A DNA stretch of 52,054 bases. Source: Muribaculaceae bacterium (GTDB lineage Bacteria; Bacteroidota; Bacteroidia; Bacteroidales; Muribaculaceae). The notes below the pieces were generated by a model, which did no database searches, had not been told where the DNA came from, and was given only the letters and a program-made list of their open reading frames with translations. The stretch lies in NCBI GenBank assembly GCA_017405965.1, contig JAFQZK010000032.1, positions 1 through 52,054 on the forward strand, in the 5' to 3' direction. Both the position numbers and the translations under genes were made by a program. This document shows positions 14,198-23,726 of this stretch, in pieces (the stretch's first letter is position 1; each line of letters begins with the position of its first letter).

Positions 14198-17143
14198 ATG
14201 AAAAGAGCCCTACAACTGTTTTTGATGACGGCATTTGTGCTGTATGCCACTGTGGCACAGGCTGCTGTCAAGACCGAAGGCAACTTCGTGACAATCGACA
14301 TCGAGTATGCTCAGGCAGGTGCTGCCCGCGTGGTACGCCTGCAAGTGGTGAACGACAACATCGTGCGGGTGCAGGCCACCTGCGAGGCACAACTGCCGGC
14401 CAAGCCGGCCAGCCTGATGATTGTGCCGCAGACGGCCAAGCCCAAGTTCACGGTCACCGACAATGGCGACAGTTATTGCGTCAAGGCCAAGAACGTGACG
14501 GCCACCGTCAACAAGGCCGATGGCCGCATCAAGTTCACCGACGAAGGCGGCAAGGTCCTGGCGACTGAGGCCGTGGGCGGTAAGTCGTTCAAGCCATTCA
14601 ATGTGCCCGAGCGCGAAATCGGTGTCGGCACCCTGACCGACGACCAGAGTAAGGGCTTGACCTGGACGCTCAAGTTCGAGAACCAAGATGAGGCGCTCTA
14701 TGGCCTGGGACAGCACCAGTCGGGCGAACTCAACATGAAGGGCAAGAACGAGGATCTGTTCCAGTATAATACCAAGGTGAGCGTGCCCATGGTACTGAGC
14801 ACCAACGGCTACGGCATCCTGTGGGACAGCTACAGCTATTGCCGCTTTGGCAACCCCGAGGACTATCAGCAGCTGAACCGTGCCTTCAACCTCTATGACA
14901 AGCACGGCAAGAAAGGCAGCCTGACGGGCACCTATACCGACAAGAACGGCCAACGCCTGGTGCGCGGTGAGGACTCCCTCTATTATGAGTTTGACATGCC
15001 CGCAGGATCGGAACTGGGCAAGTTGACCGAGCCCGGCGGCATCAAGAACCTGCCGAAGGGCTTTGCCCTGAACGGCGCGACGGTGGTCTATGAAGGCTTC
15101 ATCGAGCCGAAGGGACGCGTGAGCGAGACGCTGCGTCAGTTCATCCTCTACTATGCCGGCTACATCAAGGTGTACATTGGCGGCGAGGAAGTGGTTCCCG
15201 AGCGCTGGCGCACGGCATGGAACCCCAACGCATGGAAATTCACCGCCCAGGTGCCTTCAGGCAAAAAGACGCAGCTGCGCATCGAGTGGCAACCCGACGG
15301 TGACGTGTCTTATTGCGGACTGCGCGTGTCGGCACCCCGCAGCGCTGCCGAACGTGAGCAACTCACCGTGTGGAGCGAGATGAGCCGCGACATGGACTAC
15401 TACTTCATCGCCGGTCAGAACTTTGACGAAATCATCTCGGGCTACCGCACCCTCACGGGCAAGGCCTCGTTGTATCCCAAGTGGGTGCTGGGCTTCTGGC
15501 AGAGCCGCGAGCGCTACAAGAGTTCGCAAGACATCGAGCAGACGCTTGCCGAGTTCCGCAACCGCCGCATCCCCGTCGACAACATTGTGCAGGACTGGAA
15601 TTACTGGAAACTGGAGAACTGGGGCGACCACACCTTTGAGGCCTCGCGCTTCCCCAACCCGCAGGCCATGCTCGACTCGGTCCACGCCATGCACGGCCGC
15701 TTCATGATCAGTGTCTGGCCCAAGTTCTATGAGACCGTCGACAATTACAAGGCGCTTGATGCCAAAGGCTGGATCTACAAGCAAGCCATCGTTGACGACA
15801 TCCACGACTGGCTGGGATTCCGCGGCTCGTTCTACGATGCCTATGACGCGGGGGCCCGCAAACTGTTCTGGAAACAGATGGACGACAACCTGTACACCAA
15901 GTACGGCCAGAGCATCGACGCCTGGTGGATGGACGCCAGCGAGCCCAACATACGCGACTGCACGCCCATGTGGTACCGCAAAGCCCTGTCAGGCCCCACG
16001 GCCCTGGGTTCGTCGACCGAATATTTCAACGCCTACTCTATCGTCAACGCCGACGCCATCTATAACGGCCAGCGTGCCACGGGCAACAATAAGCGCGTGT
16101 TCCTGCTTACCCGCAGTGGCTTTGCAGGCGAACAACGCTACTCAACTGCCACATGGAGCGGCGACATCGGCACCCGTTGGGAAGACATGAGAGCCCAGAT
16201 GACTGCAGGCCTCAACTTCTCGATGTCAGGCATCCCCTTCTGGGGCATGGACCAGGGCGGATTCTGCGTCGAGAACCGCTATGTGGCCGCACAGCAAGAG
16301 TTTGACCAAACAGGCCACGAGAACAGCGACCTGACCGAATGGCGCGAGCTGCAAGCCCGCTGGAACCAGTTCGGTTGCTTCATCCCCTTGTATCGTGCCC
16401 ACGGCCAGTGGCCCCTGCGCGAGGTGTTCAACATCGCCCCCGAGGGTCATCCCGCCTATGAGAGCATCGTCTATTACCACAAGCTGCGCTACCGCATGAT
16501 GCCTTACCTCTACTCAATGGCCGGTTGGGCACACTTCAAGGATTACACGCTCATGCGCGCACTGGTGATGGACTTTGCCGACGACAAGAACGTGCTCGAC
16601 ATCCCCGACCAGTGGATGTTCGGCCCCGCCTTTATGGCATGCCCCGTCGCTACCTACAAGGCCCGTAACCGCCAGGTTTACTTCCCCAAGCAGTGCGGCT
16701 GGTATGACCTGTACAGCGGCCAGTATATCGAAGGCGGCCAGAAGCTGGTGGTTGACGCCCCCTATGAGACAATGCCCGTGTTTGTGCGCGAAGGCAGCAT
16801 CATTCCCTTCGGCCCCGAGATGCAGTGGAGTGACGAAAAGCCCGCCGAACTCATCAACCTGTATATCTACGCAGGTGCCGACGGCCAGTTCCAGCTCTAC
16901 GAGGACGAGGGCACCAACTACAACTATGAGAAAGGCAAGTACGCCACCATCGACTTCAGCTATGACGATGCCGCCCGCACGCTCACCATCGGTGCCCGCC
17001 AAGGCTCGTACAAGGGCATGCTTAGGGCACGCCGCTTCAACGTCGTTGTCATCACCCGCGACAATCCCCGCGAGCTCAACCTCGAGAATCCCGCAGGGAA
17101 GATGGTAGAGTACAACGGCAAGCAAGTGACTGTCGAACTATAA
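14198..17143 (+). CDS. GH31 glycosidase with PA14 insert, probable alpha-xylosidase
   Basis: 981 residues, signal MKRALQLFLMTAFVLYATVAQA. An N-terminal GH31 beta-sandwich is interrupted at about 260-390 by a PA14-like insert (VYEGFIEPKGRVSETLRQF, YYAGYIKVYIGGE). The barrel begins near YPKWVLGFWQSRERYKS. The nucleophile is Asp579 in WWMDASEPN and the acid/base Asp656 in TWSGD. A PA14 insert at this place is known from the alpha-xylosidases of Bacteroides xyloglucan loci, so removal of alpha-1,6-xylose from xyloglucan oligosaccharides is the best guess. The next gene follows after 43 bp on the same strand, and the enzyme probably works in the periplasm. Confidence 0.9.
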   Translation: MKRALQLFLMTAFVLYATVAQAAVKTEGNFVTIDIEYAQAGAARVVRLQVVNDNIVRVQATCEAQLPAKPASLMIVPQTAKPKFTVTDNGDSYCVKAKNVTATVNKADGRIKFTDEGGKVLATEAVGGKSFKPFNVPEREIGVGTLTDDQSKGLTWTLKFENQDEALYGLGQHQSGELNMKGKNEDLFQYNTKVSVPMVLSTNGYGILWDSYSYCRFGNPEDYQQLNRAFNLYDKHGKKGSLTGTYTDKNGQRLVRGEDSLYYEFDMPAGSELGKLTEPGGIKNLPKGFALNGATVVYEGFIEPKGRVSETLRQFILYYAGYIKVYIGGEEVVPERWRTAWNPNAWKFTAQVPSGKKTQLRIEWQPDGDVSYCGLRVSAPRSAAEREQLTVWSEMSRDMDYYFIAGQNFDEIISGYRTLTGKASLYPKWVLGFWQSRERYKSSQDIEQTLAEFRNRRIPVDNIVQDWNYWKLENWGDHTFEASRFPNPQAMLDSVHAMHGRFMISVWPKFYETVDNYKALDAKGWIYKQAIVDDIHDWLGFRGSFYDAYDAGARKLFWKQMDDNLYTKYGQSIDAWWMDASEPNIRDCTPMWYRKALSGPTALGSSTEYFNAYSIVNADAIYNGQRATGNNKRVFLLTRSGFAGEQRYSTATWSGDIGTRWEDMRAQMTAGLNFSMSGIPFWGMDQGGFCVENRYVAAQQEFDQTGHENSDLTEWRELQARWNQFGCFIPLYRAHGQWPLREVFNIAPEGHPAYESIVYYHKLRYRMMPYLYSMAGWAHFKDYTLMRALVMDFADDKNVLDIPDQWMFGPAFMACPVATYKARNRQVYFPKQCGWYDLYSGQYIEGGQKLVVDAPYETMPVFVREGSIIPFGPEMQWSDEKPAELINLYIYAGADGQFQLYEDEGTNYNYEKGKYATIDFSYDDAARTLTIGARQGSYKGMLRARRFNVVVITRDNPRELNLENPAGKMVEYNGKQVTVEL

Positions 17144-17186
17144 CGTGTGAGCTAATAACAAAAGACAATAACCAAAACAAGAGATA

Positions 17187-19388
17187 ATGAAAAGATTTAT
17201 TTCGACCATTGCCATAGCCCTGATGCTGGCAACGACCACCGTATCGGCACAAAAAGCGAAGCCGATTTACCTGGATCCCAACGCACCTCTCGAGCAACGC
17301 GTCGAGGATGCCCTGTCGCGCATGACGCTGCATGAGAAAATCCAAGTGATTCATGCCCAGAGCAAGTTCACCAGCGCCGGCGTGCCCCGACTGGGCATCC
17401 GCCAACTCAACATGGACGACGGCCCTCACGGCGTGCGTGAGGAACTGGAATGGAACACTTGGTCGCCCGCCCAGTGGACCAACGACAGCATCGTGGCCTT
17501 TCCGTCGCTCACCTGCCTGGCAGCGACCTGGAACCGTGACCTGTCAGCCCTCTATGGCAACGCCTTGAGCGAGGAGTTCGCCTTCCGCGGCAAGGACATC
17601 TTGCTGGGTCCCGGCGTGAACATGGCCCGCCTGCCGCTCAACGGCCGCGCCTTTGAATATATGGGCGAAGACCCCTATCTGGCCGGCGAAATGGCAGTGC
17701 CCTACATCAAGGCAGCCCAGGCCAACGGCGTGGCCTGCTGCATCAAGCACTTCTTCATGAACAATCAGGAGGTGGACCGCTTTGCAGCCAATGTCAACGC
17801 CAGCGAGCGTGCCGTCAATGAGATCTATCTGCCCGCCTTCAAGAAGGCCGTCGAGGAAGCCCACGTGTGGACCGTCATGGGCAGCTATAACTTGTGGCAG
17901 GACGTCCACTGCTGCAACAACGACTCGCTGCTCAACGGCATCTTGAAGCGCCAGTGGGGATTTGACGGCGCCGTCGTGAGCGACTGGGGCGGCACGACCG
18001 ACACCTGGCAAGCCGCCACGGGAGGCCTCGACATCGAGATGGGCTCCTATACCGACGGCAAGACCAGAGAATCGGAATATACCTACGACGACTACTATAT
18101 GGCCCGTCCGCTCGAGACGCTCATCAAGGAAGGCAAACTCGACGTGTCTTATCTTGACGACAAGGTTCGCCGCGTACTGCGCACCATGTTCCGCACCTGT
18201 ATGAACCCCGACAAGGCCATCGGCAAGCAGTGCAGCGAGGATCACTACGAGGTCTGCCAAGCCATCGGCGAGGAAGGCATCACCCTGCTGCGCAACGAGA
18301 AGAACATCCTGCCCATCGCCCCCGAGCGTTACAAGAAGATTCTCGTTGTGGGCGAGAACGCTACCCGCAGCCTCACCCAAGGCGGTGGCTCATCGGAGCT
18401 CAAGACCCTGCGCGACATCAGCCCGCTCGAAGCCATCAAGAAACTCTATGGCGACAAGGTGGATTATGCCCAGGGTTATCTCTCGGGCCGTGCCATGTAC
18501 GACCATGTTGACGAAGTCATCCCCTCGGAGCGCGTGCGCCTGAGAGAAGAGGCCCTGCGCAAGGCCAAGAATGCCGACCTCATCATTTACATCGGCGGCT
18601 TGAACAAGAACCACAAGGAAGACTGCGAGAACGGCGACCGCCTGGGCTATGACCTGTCATTCGAGCAGAACGAGCTCATCGCGGGCCTGGCCAAAATCCA
18701 GAAGAACATGATTGTCATCACCTTTGGCGGCAACCCTTATGCCATGCCTTGGCTCGACAAAATCAAGGGCCTGCTGCATTGCTGGTACCTGGGCTCGATG
18801 GGCGGCGACGCACTGGCTGGCGTGCTCAGCGGCAAAGTCAACCCCAGCGGCAAATTGCCCGTCACCTTTGCCAAGACACTGGAAGATTATCCCTACTATG
18901 AATACGGCAAGAAGGCCTATCCCGGCGTAGGCAAGCAGGTCTATTACAGCGAGGGCATCTACATCGGCTACCGCCACTTCGACACCCGCAAGGTTGAGCC
19001 GCAGTTCCCGTTCGGCTACGGTTTGAGTTATACCACCTTCAAGTACGGTGAGCCTACCCTCACCTCGGCCCATATCACCAACGACGGTCCCATCACGGTG
19101 AGCGTGCCGGTGACTAACACGGGCAAGGTGGCTGGCAAGGAAATCGTCCAGCTCTACATCAGCGACCTGGAGTGCAGCGTTGACCGTCCACGCAAGGAAC
19201 TCAAGAACTTCGTCAAACTCGACCTTGCTCCTGGCGAGACCAAGATGGCCGAGTTCACCATCACGCTCGATGACCTGAAGTATTACAGTGAGACCATCCA
19301 CGGCTGGGCCATTGAACCGGGCACATTCCGCGCCTATATGAGCACCAACTCCAGTGACGAGGACTGCTACGTTGAGTTCAGTTATTAA
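17187..19388 (+). CDS. GH3 beta-glucosidase, periplasmic
   Basis: 733 residues, signal MKRFISTIAIALMLATTTVSAQ. The N-terminal barrel has LNMDDGPHGVREE, KHFFMNNQE and the nucleophile Asp266 in AVVSDWGGT. The alpha/beta sandwich follows (about 370-590), then a C-terminal fibronectin III-like domain with RPRKELKNFVKLDL. This order is typical of GH3 enzymes that release glucose (or xylose) from the non-reducing end of beta-linked oligosaccharides. It lies 43 bp after the GH31 gene and 18 bp before GH43, so all three are co-transcribed and probably act on the same oligosaccharides. The exact sugar specificity cannot be read from sequence. Confidence 0.92.
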   Translation: MKRFISTIAIALMLATTTVSAQKAKPIYLDPNAPLEQRVEDALSRMTLHEKIQVIHAQSKFTSAGVPRLGIRQLNMDDGPHGVREELEWNTWSPAQWTNDSIVAFPSLTCLAATWNRDLSALYGNALSEEFAFRGKDILLGPGVNMARLPLNGRAFEYMGEDPYLAGEMAVPYIKAAQANGVACCIKHFFMNNQEVDRFAANVNASERAVNEIYLPAFKKAVEEAHVWTVMGSYNLWQDVHCCNNDSLLNGILKRQWGFDGAVVSDWGGTTDTWQAATGGLDIEMGSYTDGKTRESEYTYDDYYMARPLETLIKEGKLDVSYLDDKVRRVLRTMFRTCMNPDKAIGKQCSEDHYEVCQAIGEEGITLLRNEKNILPIAPERYKKILVVGENATRSLTQGGGSSELKTLRDISPLEAIKKLYGDKVDYAQGYLSGRAMYDHVDEVIPSERVRLREEALRKAKNADLIIYIGGLNKNHKEDCENGDRLGYDLSFEQNELIAGLAKIQKNMIVITFGGNPYAMPWLDKIKGLLHCWYLGSMGGDALAGVLSGKVNPSGKLPVTFAKTLEDYPYYEYGKKAYPGVGKQVYYSEGIYIGYRHFDTRKVEPQFPFGYGLSYTTFKYGEPTLTSAHITNDGPITVSVPVTNTGKVAGKEIVQLYISDLECSVDRPRKELKNFVKLDLAPGETKMAEFTITLDDLKYYSETIHGWAIEPGTFRAYMSTNSSDEDCYVEFSY

Positions 19389-19406
19389 TAACCAGTTAAG
19401 CGCAAA

Positions 19407-20969
19407 ATGAAGTTTCATCGATTGATATGGTTCGCGGCTGGCATCGTCATGGCGTTGCAGCTCACGGCACAACCCACGGGTGCCTATCTGAATCCCGTCA
19501 TACCGGGTTTTAACCCCGACCCGTCGATTTGCCGTGTGGGGAATGACTACTATGTCGTCAATTCCACATTCCAGTACTTCCCAGGCGTGCCCATCTATCA
19601 CAGCACCGACTTGGTGAACTGGGAGCAAATCGGCAACGTGCTTACCCGCGATTCACAGCTACCGCTCAATCAAGCCTCGTCATGGCTGGGCATCTATGCC
19701 ACCACCATCCGCTATCACGAGGGCACCTTCTACATGATCACGACCAATGTGGGCAATGGCGGCAATTTCATGGTCACCGCCACCGACCCGCGCGGCCCGT
19801 GGAGTGAGCCCATCTGGCTCAAGCAGCAGGGCATCGACCCGTCGCTCTATTGGGAAGACGGGCACTGCTATATGGTGAGCAATCCGGGCGACAAAATCTG
19901 GCTGTGCGAAATCGATGACAAGACGGGCGAACAGCTCACCGAGAGCGTTGCCCTGCGGTGCGGCGACGGCGGCCGTTATCCCGAGGCACCGCACATTTAT
20001 AAGAAAGACAACTACTATTATCTGCTCATCTCGGAAGGCGGCACCGAACTGGCCCACTCGCTCACCATTGCACGCAGCAAGAAGATTGAGGGTCCCTATA
20101 TCTCCAATCCTGACAATCCCATCATGACCAACTGCAGCCAGAAGGGCCAAACCCTAAAAGTGCAAGGCACCGGCCACGGCGACTTTGTCCAGGCTCCTGA
20201 CGGCTCATGGTGGCTGGCCTTCCTGGCTTACCGCAACTTCGGTGGCAGCTATCACCACCTGGGACGCGAGACCTATCTTGCTCCCGTGCAGTGGCCCGAG
20301 GGCGAATGGCCCATCGTAAACGGCGGTGAGCCCATCGACACGCTCATGCAGGCCAATCTGGGCGGCACGCCCGTGCGCAAGTTGCGCACCGTCACCCACG
20401 AGGACCTCATGGCCTGGCCCGAGCGCCCCATGTGGATGCACATTCAGAGTCCCATCGAGGCCAACTATGAACGCATCAACGGTCGCCTGCGCCTGCATGC
20501 CGGGCGCCCCGTGATGCAGACCGACCATCCCACCTTCATCGGCATGCGCCAGACAAGCGAGCGCATCGTGGTGCAGGTGGATGTTGAACCGAGCAACAGC
20601 ATCGAAGGCGACGAGGCTGGACTGATCGTTTATCAGATTAACGACGGATGGCATTCGCTGTCATGCAGCCGTCAGAACAATGAGCTGATTGTGAAACTGG
20701 AATGCCGCCTCAAGACCATGTGTGAGGTCAAGACGTATAAGGCCGATGCAGCGAGCGCACGCCTGCGTATCACCAGCGACGGCGAGAACTACAGCTATGA
20801 ATGTTCGACCAACGGCGGCTCGACCTGGCACCTGCTGGGCACTCAAAGTTGCACCCTGCTGAGCACCGAGATTGCCGGCGGCTTCACTGGAGTTGTCCTG
20901 GCCTTGTACGCACAAGGTTCCAAGGACTCCTATGCCGACTTCACCCACTTCGGCTACCAAGAGTATTGA
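19407..20969 (+). CDS. GH43 arabinofuranosidase/xylosidase-type enzyme
   Basis: 520 residues with signal MKFHRLIWFAAGIVMALQLTAQ. The five-bladed propeller starts YLNPVIPGFNPDPSI with catalytic-base Asp38. Asp144 lies in GIDPSLYWEDG and acid Glu193 in YPEAPHIYK. A C-terminal beta-sandwich (about 335-520, with YEYSTNG-like strands) matches the GH43_C2 module. The layout resembles subfamily 12, whose members in xyloglucan and arabinoxylan loci remove alpha-L-arabinofuranose or beta-xylose. Its place in the operon between GH3 and a regulator supports side-chain removal from imported hemicellulose fragments. The subfamily is an inference from overall look. Confidence 0.88.
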   Translation: MKFHRLIWFAAGIVMALQLTAQPTGAYLNPVIPGFNPDPSICRVGNDYYVVNSTFQYFPGVPIYHSTDLVNWEQIGNVLTRDSQLPLNQASSWLGIYATTIRYHEGTFYMITTNVGNGGNFMVTATDPRGPWSEPIWLKQQGIDPSLYWEDGHCYMVSNPGDKIWLCEIDDKTGEQLTESVALRCGDGGRYPEAPHIYKKDNYYYLLISEGGTELAHSLTIARSKKIEGPYISNPDNPIMTNCSQKGQTLKVQGTGHGDFVQAPDGSWWLAFLAYRNFGGSYHHLGRETYLAPVQWPEGEWPIVNGGEPIDTLMQANLGGTPVRKLRTVTHEDLMAWPERPMWMHIQSPIEANYERINGRLRLHAGRPVMQTDHPTFIGMRQTSERIVVQVDVEPSNSIEGDEAGLIVYQINDGWHSLSCSRQNNELIVKLECRLKTMCEVKTYKADAASARLRITSDGENYSYECSTNGGSTWHLLGTQSCTLLSTEIAGGFTGVVLALYAQGSKDSYADFTHFGYQEY

Positions 20970-21000
20970 AACAGGTTAAAGAACCAGAAAGGACAAGACG

Positions 21001-21897
21001 ATGAAACCAGACACTAAAGTTCTGCACGAAATCACACCGCTGGGCGACCGCGACTTCATGTATGTCGCCGACCGCTACAAGAGCGAGTTCAATTATCCCA
21101 TCCACTGTCATGACATGATGAACATGATGGAACTGAACTTTGTGGAGAATGCCGCCGGCTGCCTGCGTGTGGTGGGCGACAGCAACGAGGTGATAGGCCC
21201 CTATGACCTCGTGCTCATCACAAGTTCGGAGCTGGAACATGCCTGGGAGCAGAACGGGCGCCCGGCAACCGACATTCACGAAATCACGATTCAGTTCCGC
21301 CTGGATTTCGACCGCGAGAACAGCGCATTCCTGACCAACCCGTTTGACTCCATCTACAAGATGCTGGTACGAGCACGCAAGGGTCTGGCATTCCCCATGT
21401 CATCCATCATGCGGGTCTATCGCCAGCTCACCAATCTGTCGAGCATCAAAGAGGGCTTTGTGGCCGTGCTGGAGCTGCTTGACATCCTGTATGAACTGTC
21501 CAAAGGCGAAGCCACCGAACTCTCGTCGTCGGCCTTTGCCCAGGTACCTGTGACCAGCGACTCGCGCCGTGTGCTCAAGGTGAAGAACTACATCGATGCG
21601 CACTACATGGAGCCGTTGCGCCTCACGCAACTGTGCGACATAGCCGGCATGACGCCGAGCGCCTTCTCGCGGTTCTTCAAACTGCGCACCGGCAAGACGC
21701 TCAACGAGTACATCATCGACGTGCGCTTGGGTTACGCCACCCGCATGCTGGTCGATACCACGAGCACCATTGCCGAAATCAGTTACAGCTGCGGTTTCAA
21801 TACGTTGAGCAACTTCAACCGCCAGTTCAAGAAAGGCAAGGGTTGCAGCCCGTCGGAGTTCCGCAAGAAGTACCGCAAGACCAAAATCATCATCTAG
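21001..21897 (+). CDS. AraC-family transcriptional regulator
   Basis: 298 residues. The N-terminal half is a cupin-like sensing domain (about 15-110; FNYPIHCHDMMNMMELNF, YDLVLITSSELEHAW). The C-terminal 100 residues form the AraC double HTH (KVKNYIDAHYMEPLRLTQL, AGMTPSAFSRFFKLRTGKT, IAEISYSCGFNTLSNFNRQF). It lies 31 bp after GH43 in the same operon, the usual place for a local activator responding to a sugar from the pathway. It is a soluble cytoplasmic protein, unlike the membrane-anchored AraC-type protein at 4289-4969. No sensor-kinase hybrid (HTCS) gene is visible in the window, so this is the main candidate regulator of the hemicellulose locus. Confidence 0.9.
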   Translation: MKPDTKVLHEITPLGDRDFMYVADRYKSEFNYPIHCHDMMNMMELNFVENAAGCLRVVGDSNEVIGPYDLVLITSSELEHAWEQNGRPATDIHEITIQFRLDFDRENSAFLTNPFDSIYKMLVRARKGLAFPMSSIMRVYRQLTNLSSIKEGFVAVLELLDILYELSKGEATELSSSAFAQVPVTSDSRRVLKVKNYIDAHYMEPLRLTQLCDIAGMTPSAFSRFFKLRTGKTLNEYIIDVRLGYATRMLVDTTSTIAEISYSCGFNTLSNFNRQFKKGKGCSPSEFRKKYRKTKIII

Positions 21898-21906
21898 TAT
21901 ATTATT

Positions 21907-21943
21907 CAAGTTTCTAAAGTAGCTACGCCACTTTAAAAACTTG
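21907..21943 (+). terminator. Hairpin after the regulator gene
   Basis: CAAGTTT (21907-21913) pairs with AAACTTG (21937-21943), extended by TAAAGT/ACTTTA. It lies 10 bp after the stop of the AraC gene. No strong T-run follows, so it may only partly terminate. Confidence 0.4.
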
Positions 21944-22016
21944 AAGTTTAGAGTTTAGAGGTTAAAGTTTAGAGTGGCATCCGCGCCCTAAGGTCTAAAG
22001 TCTAACAACTAACAAT
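21943..22016. repeat. Period-7 intergenic array H1
   Basis: Units of seven bases (AGTTTAG, AGTTTAG, AGGTTAA, AGTTTAG) flank a core TGGCATCCGC, after which the units read CTAAGGT, CTAAAGT, CTAACAA, CTAACAA. Related arrays occur at 26897, 38361, 39671, 47015 and 48446. Confidence 0.65.
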
Positions 22017-22061
22017 TTGCGAAACTTAAATATATAACAAGAATTCAAATAATCAACAACT

Positions 22062-23498
22062 ATGAAAAAAAGCTTAAGTTTATTATTGCTTGTGGCATTA
22101 TGGGCAACGGCCCAGGCTGCCATCAAACTGCCAGAAATCATTGGCAACGACATGGTGCTGCAACAACGCACCCAGGCCCGCTTGTGGGGCAAGGCCAATG
22201 CTGATGCCACCGTGAGCGCCGATGCCGACTGGCTGGGCCAGCCGGTGACCACCCAAGCCGACAAGAACGGCAACTGGTCACTGCTGCTGCCCACACCCGC
22301 TGCCGCCAAACAGGAACACCGCATCACGCTCATGGAAAACGGCCAGCAACAGGTTGTGCTGGAACGCGTGCTCATCGGCGAGGTGTGGTTCGCCTCGGGA
22401 CAATCCAACATGGAGATGCCCCTGAACGGATTCTGGAACTGTCCCGTTGAGAACTCCAACGAGGTCATCGCCACTGCCAACGAGAACCGCTGGCTGCGCG
22501 TAGCGCAAATCAGGCAAAACGGACAGACCAAGCCCGTCGAGGAAGTGCCCGGCCAGTGGCTCGTGCCCACGCCCGATACCGCGCCGTGGATGAGCGCAAC
22601 AGGCTTCTTCTTCGGCCAGATGCTGCAACGCGTGCTCGACATCCCCGTGGGCGTGATTGCCTGCGCCTGGGGCGGCTCGAAAGTCGAAGGCTGGGTTCCC
22701 GAGGAAATCGTCAAGACCTATGATGACATCGACATCGCCAAGGAGCAAAAAGAAGGCAAGAAGGGCAACTCGTGGCACTACTATACCCCCGTCATCATGT
22801 ATAACGGCATGCTGCACCCCCTGCGCCATTACACCATCCGCGGATTCATCTGGTATCAAGGTGAATCCAACGTGGGCAAGGATCAGACCTATGCCCAGCG
22901 CTTGAAAGACATGGTTGACAGCTGGCGCAAGGACTTTGGCGGCACAGCCCAGGAGTTGCCGTTCTATCAGGTGGAAATCGCACCTTGGGGCGGCTATGGC
23001 GAATGGCTGAGTTCACCGCTGCTGCGCGAGGCCCAGCACAACGCCGCACAACTTATCGAGAACTGCGGCATCGTCTCGACCAACGACCTGGTCAAGCCCT
23101 ACGAGATCAATCAGATACACCCCGCTCAAAAGCGTGAGGTGGGCAACCGCCTGGCCTATATGGCCTTGAACCGCACCTACGGCTACAAGGGCATCGCTTG
23201 CGAGTCGCCCGAGTATGACCACATGCAAATCAAAGGCAACGAGATTGAGGTATTCTTCAAGAATGCCGATGACGGCCTGTCGCCCTGGCAGGACATCAGG
23301 GGCTTTGAGATAGCCGGTGCCGACGGCGTGTTCAAGACCGCCAAGGCCAAACTCAACGAGAGCCACAAGTCAATCATGGTATCCTCGAGCGAGGTACCCG
23401 AACCAGTGGCAGTGCGCTACTGCTTCAAGTCGTTCCAGATCGGAAACCTCAAGAACATGCGCGGTCTGCCCGTCGTTCCTTTCCGTACCGACAAATAA
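22062..23498 (+). CDS. Sialate-O-acetylesterase-family carbohydrate esterase
   Basis: 478 residues, signal MKKSLSLLLLVALWATAQA. The SGNH fold is marked by WFASGQSNMEMP with Ser115, by FIWYQGESNV, and by the C-terminal block NQIHPAQK with His353. The family removes O-acetyl groups; members of the related family CE20 act on acetylated xyloglucan and occur in xyloglucan loci, which fits the GH31-GH3-GH43 context. One oddity: relatives usually carry an Asp two positions before the His (DIHP), here Gln, so the Asp may come from elsewhere or activity may be altered. It is separated from the regulator by 164 bp containing array H1. Confidence 0.82.
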   Translation: MKKSLSLLLLVALWATAQAAIKLPEIIGNDMVLQQRTQARLWGKANADATVSADADWLGQPVTTQADKNGNWSLLLPTPAAAKQEHRITLMENGQQQVVLERVLIGEVWFASGQSNMEMPLNGFWNCPVENSNEVIATANENRWLRVAQIRQNGQTKPVEEVPGQWLVPTPDTAPWMSATGFFFGQMLQRVLDIPVGVIACAWGGSKVEGWVPEEIVKTYDDIDIAKEQKEGKKGNSWHYYTPVIMYNGMLHPLRHYTIRGFIWYQGESNVGKDQTYAQRLKDMVDSWRKDFGGTAQELPFYQVEIAPWGGYGEWLSSPLLREAQHNAAQLIENCGIVSTNDLVKPYEINQIHPAQKREVGNRLAYMALNRTYGYKGIACESPEYDHMQIKGNEIEVFFKNADDGLSPWQDIRGFEIAGADGVFKTAKAKLNESHKSIMVSSSEVPEPVAVRYCFKSFQIGNLKNMRGLPVVPFRTDK

Positions 23499-23539
23499 TC
23501 AAACAATAACGATATAGCATTTGACCCATCAGTTATATC

Positions 23540-23654
23540 AACCGCCCTGCGGGCGGGAAATTAATCAAATTATATTTAAAAATTTGTTTGCGAACCATTG
23601 TACTATCAATTTTAAATTAAAAATTTGTTTAATTTCTCGTGCGATAGCACGGTT
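23540..23654. repeat. Two-hairpin repeat element (a), 115 bp
   Basis: The left end is a hairpin, CCGCCC-TGC-GGGCGG (23542-23556), followed by GGAAATTAA. The right end has AATTTCTCGTGC and a hairpin, CGTGC-GATA-GCACG (23638-23651). The outermost bases AACCG and CGGTT are inverted. An outer inverted repeat GATATAGC (23511-23518) / GCTATATC (23686-23693) encloses the element. Four more copies lie at 25252, 27672, 47145 and 50431. Confidence 0.75.
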
Positions 23655-23726
23655 ATAGTAGCGACATTAAGTTGCAGGACTGGCAGCTATATCATTGCCT
23701 AACCAAACAATATTATACATCACATT

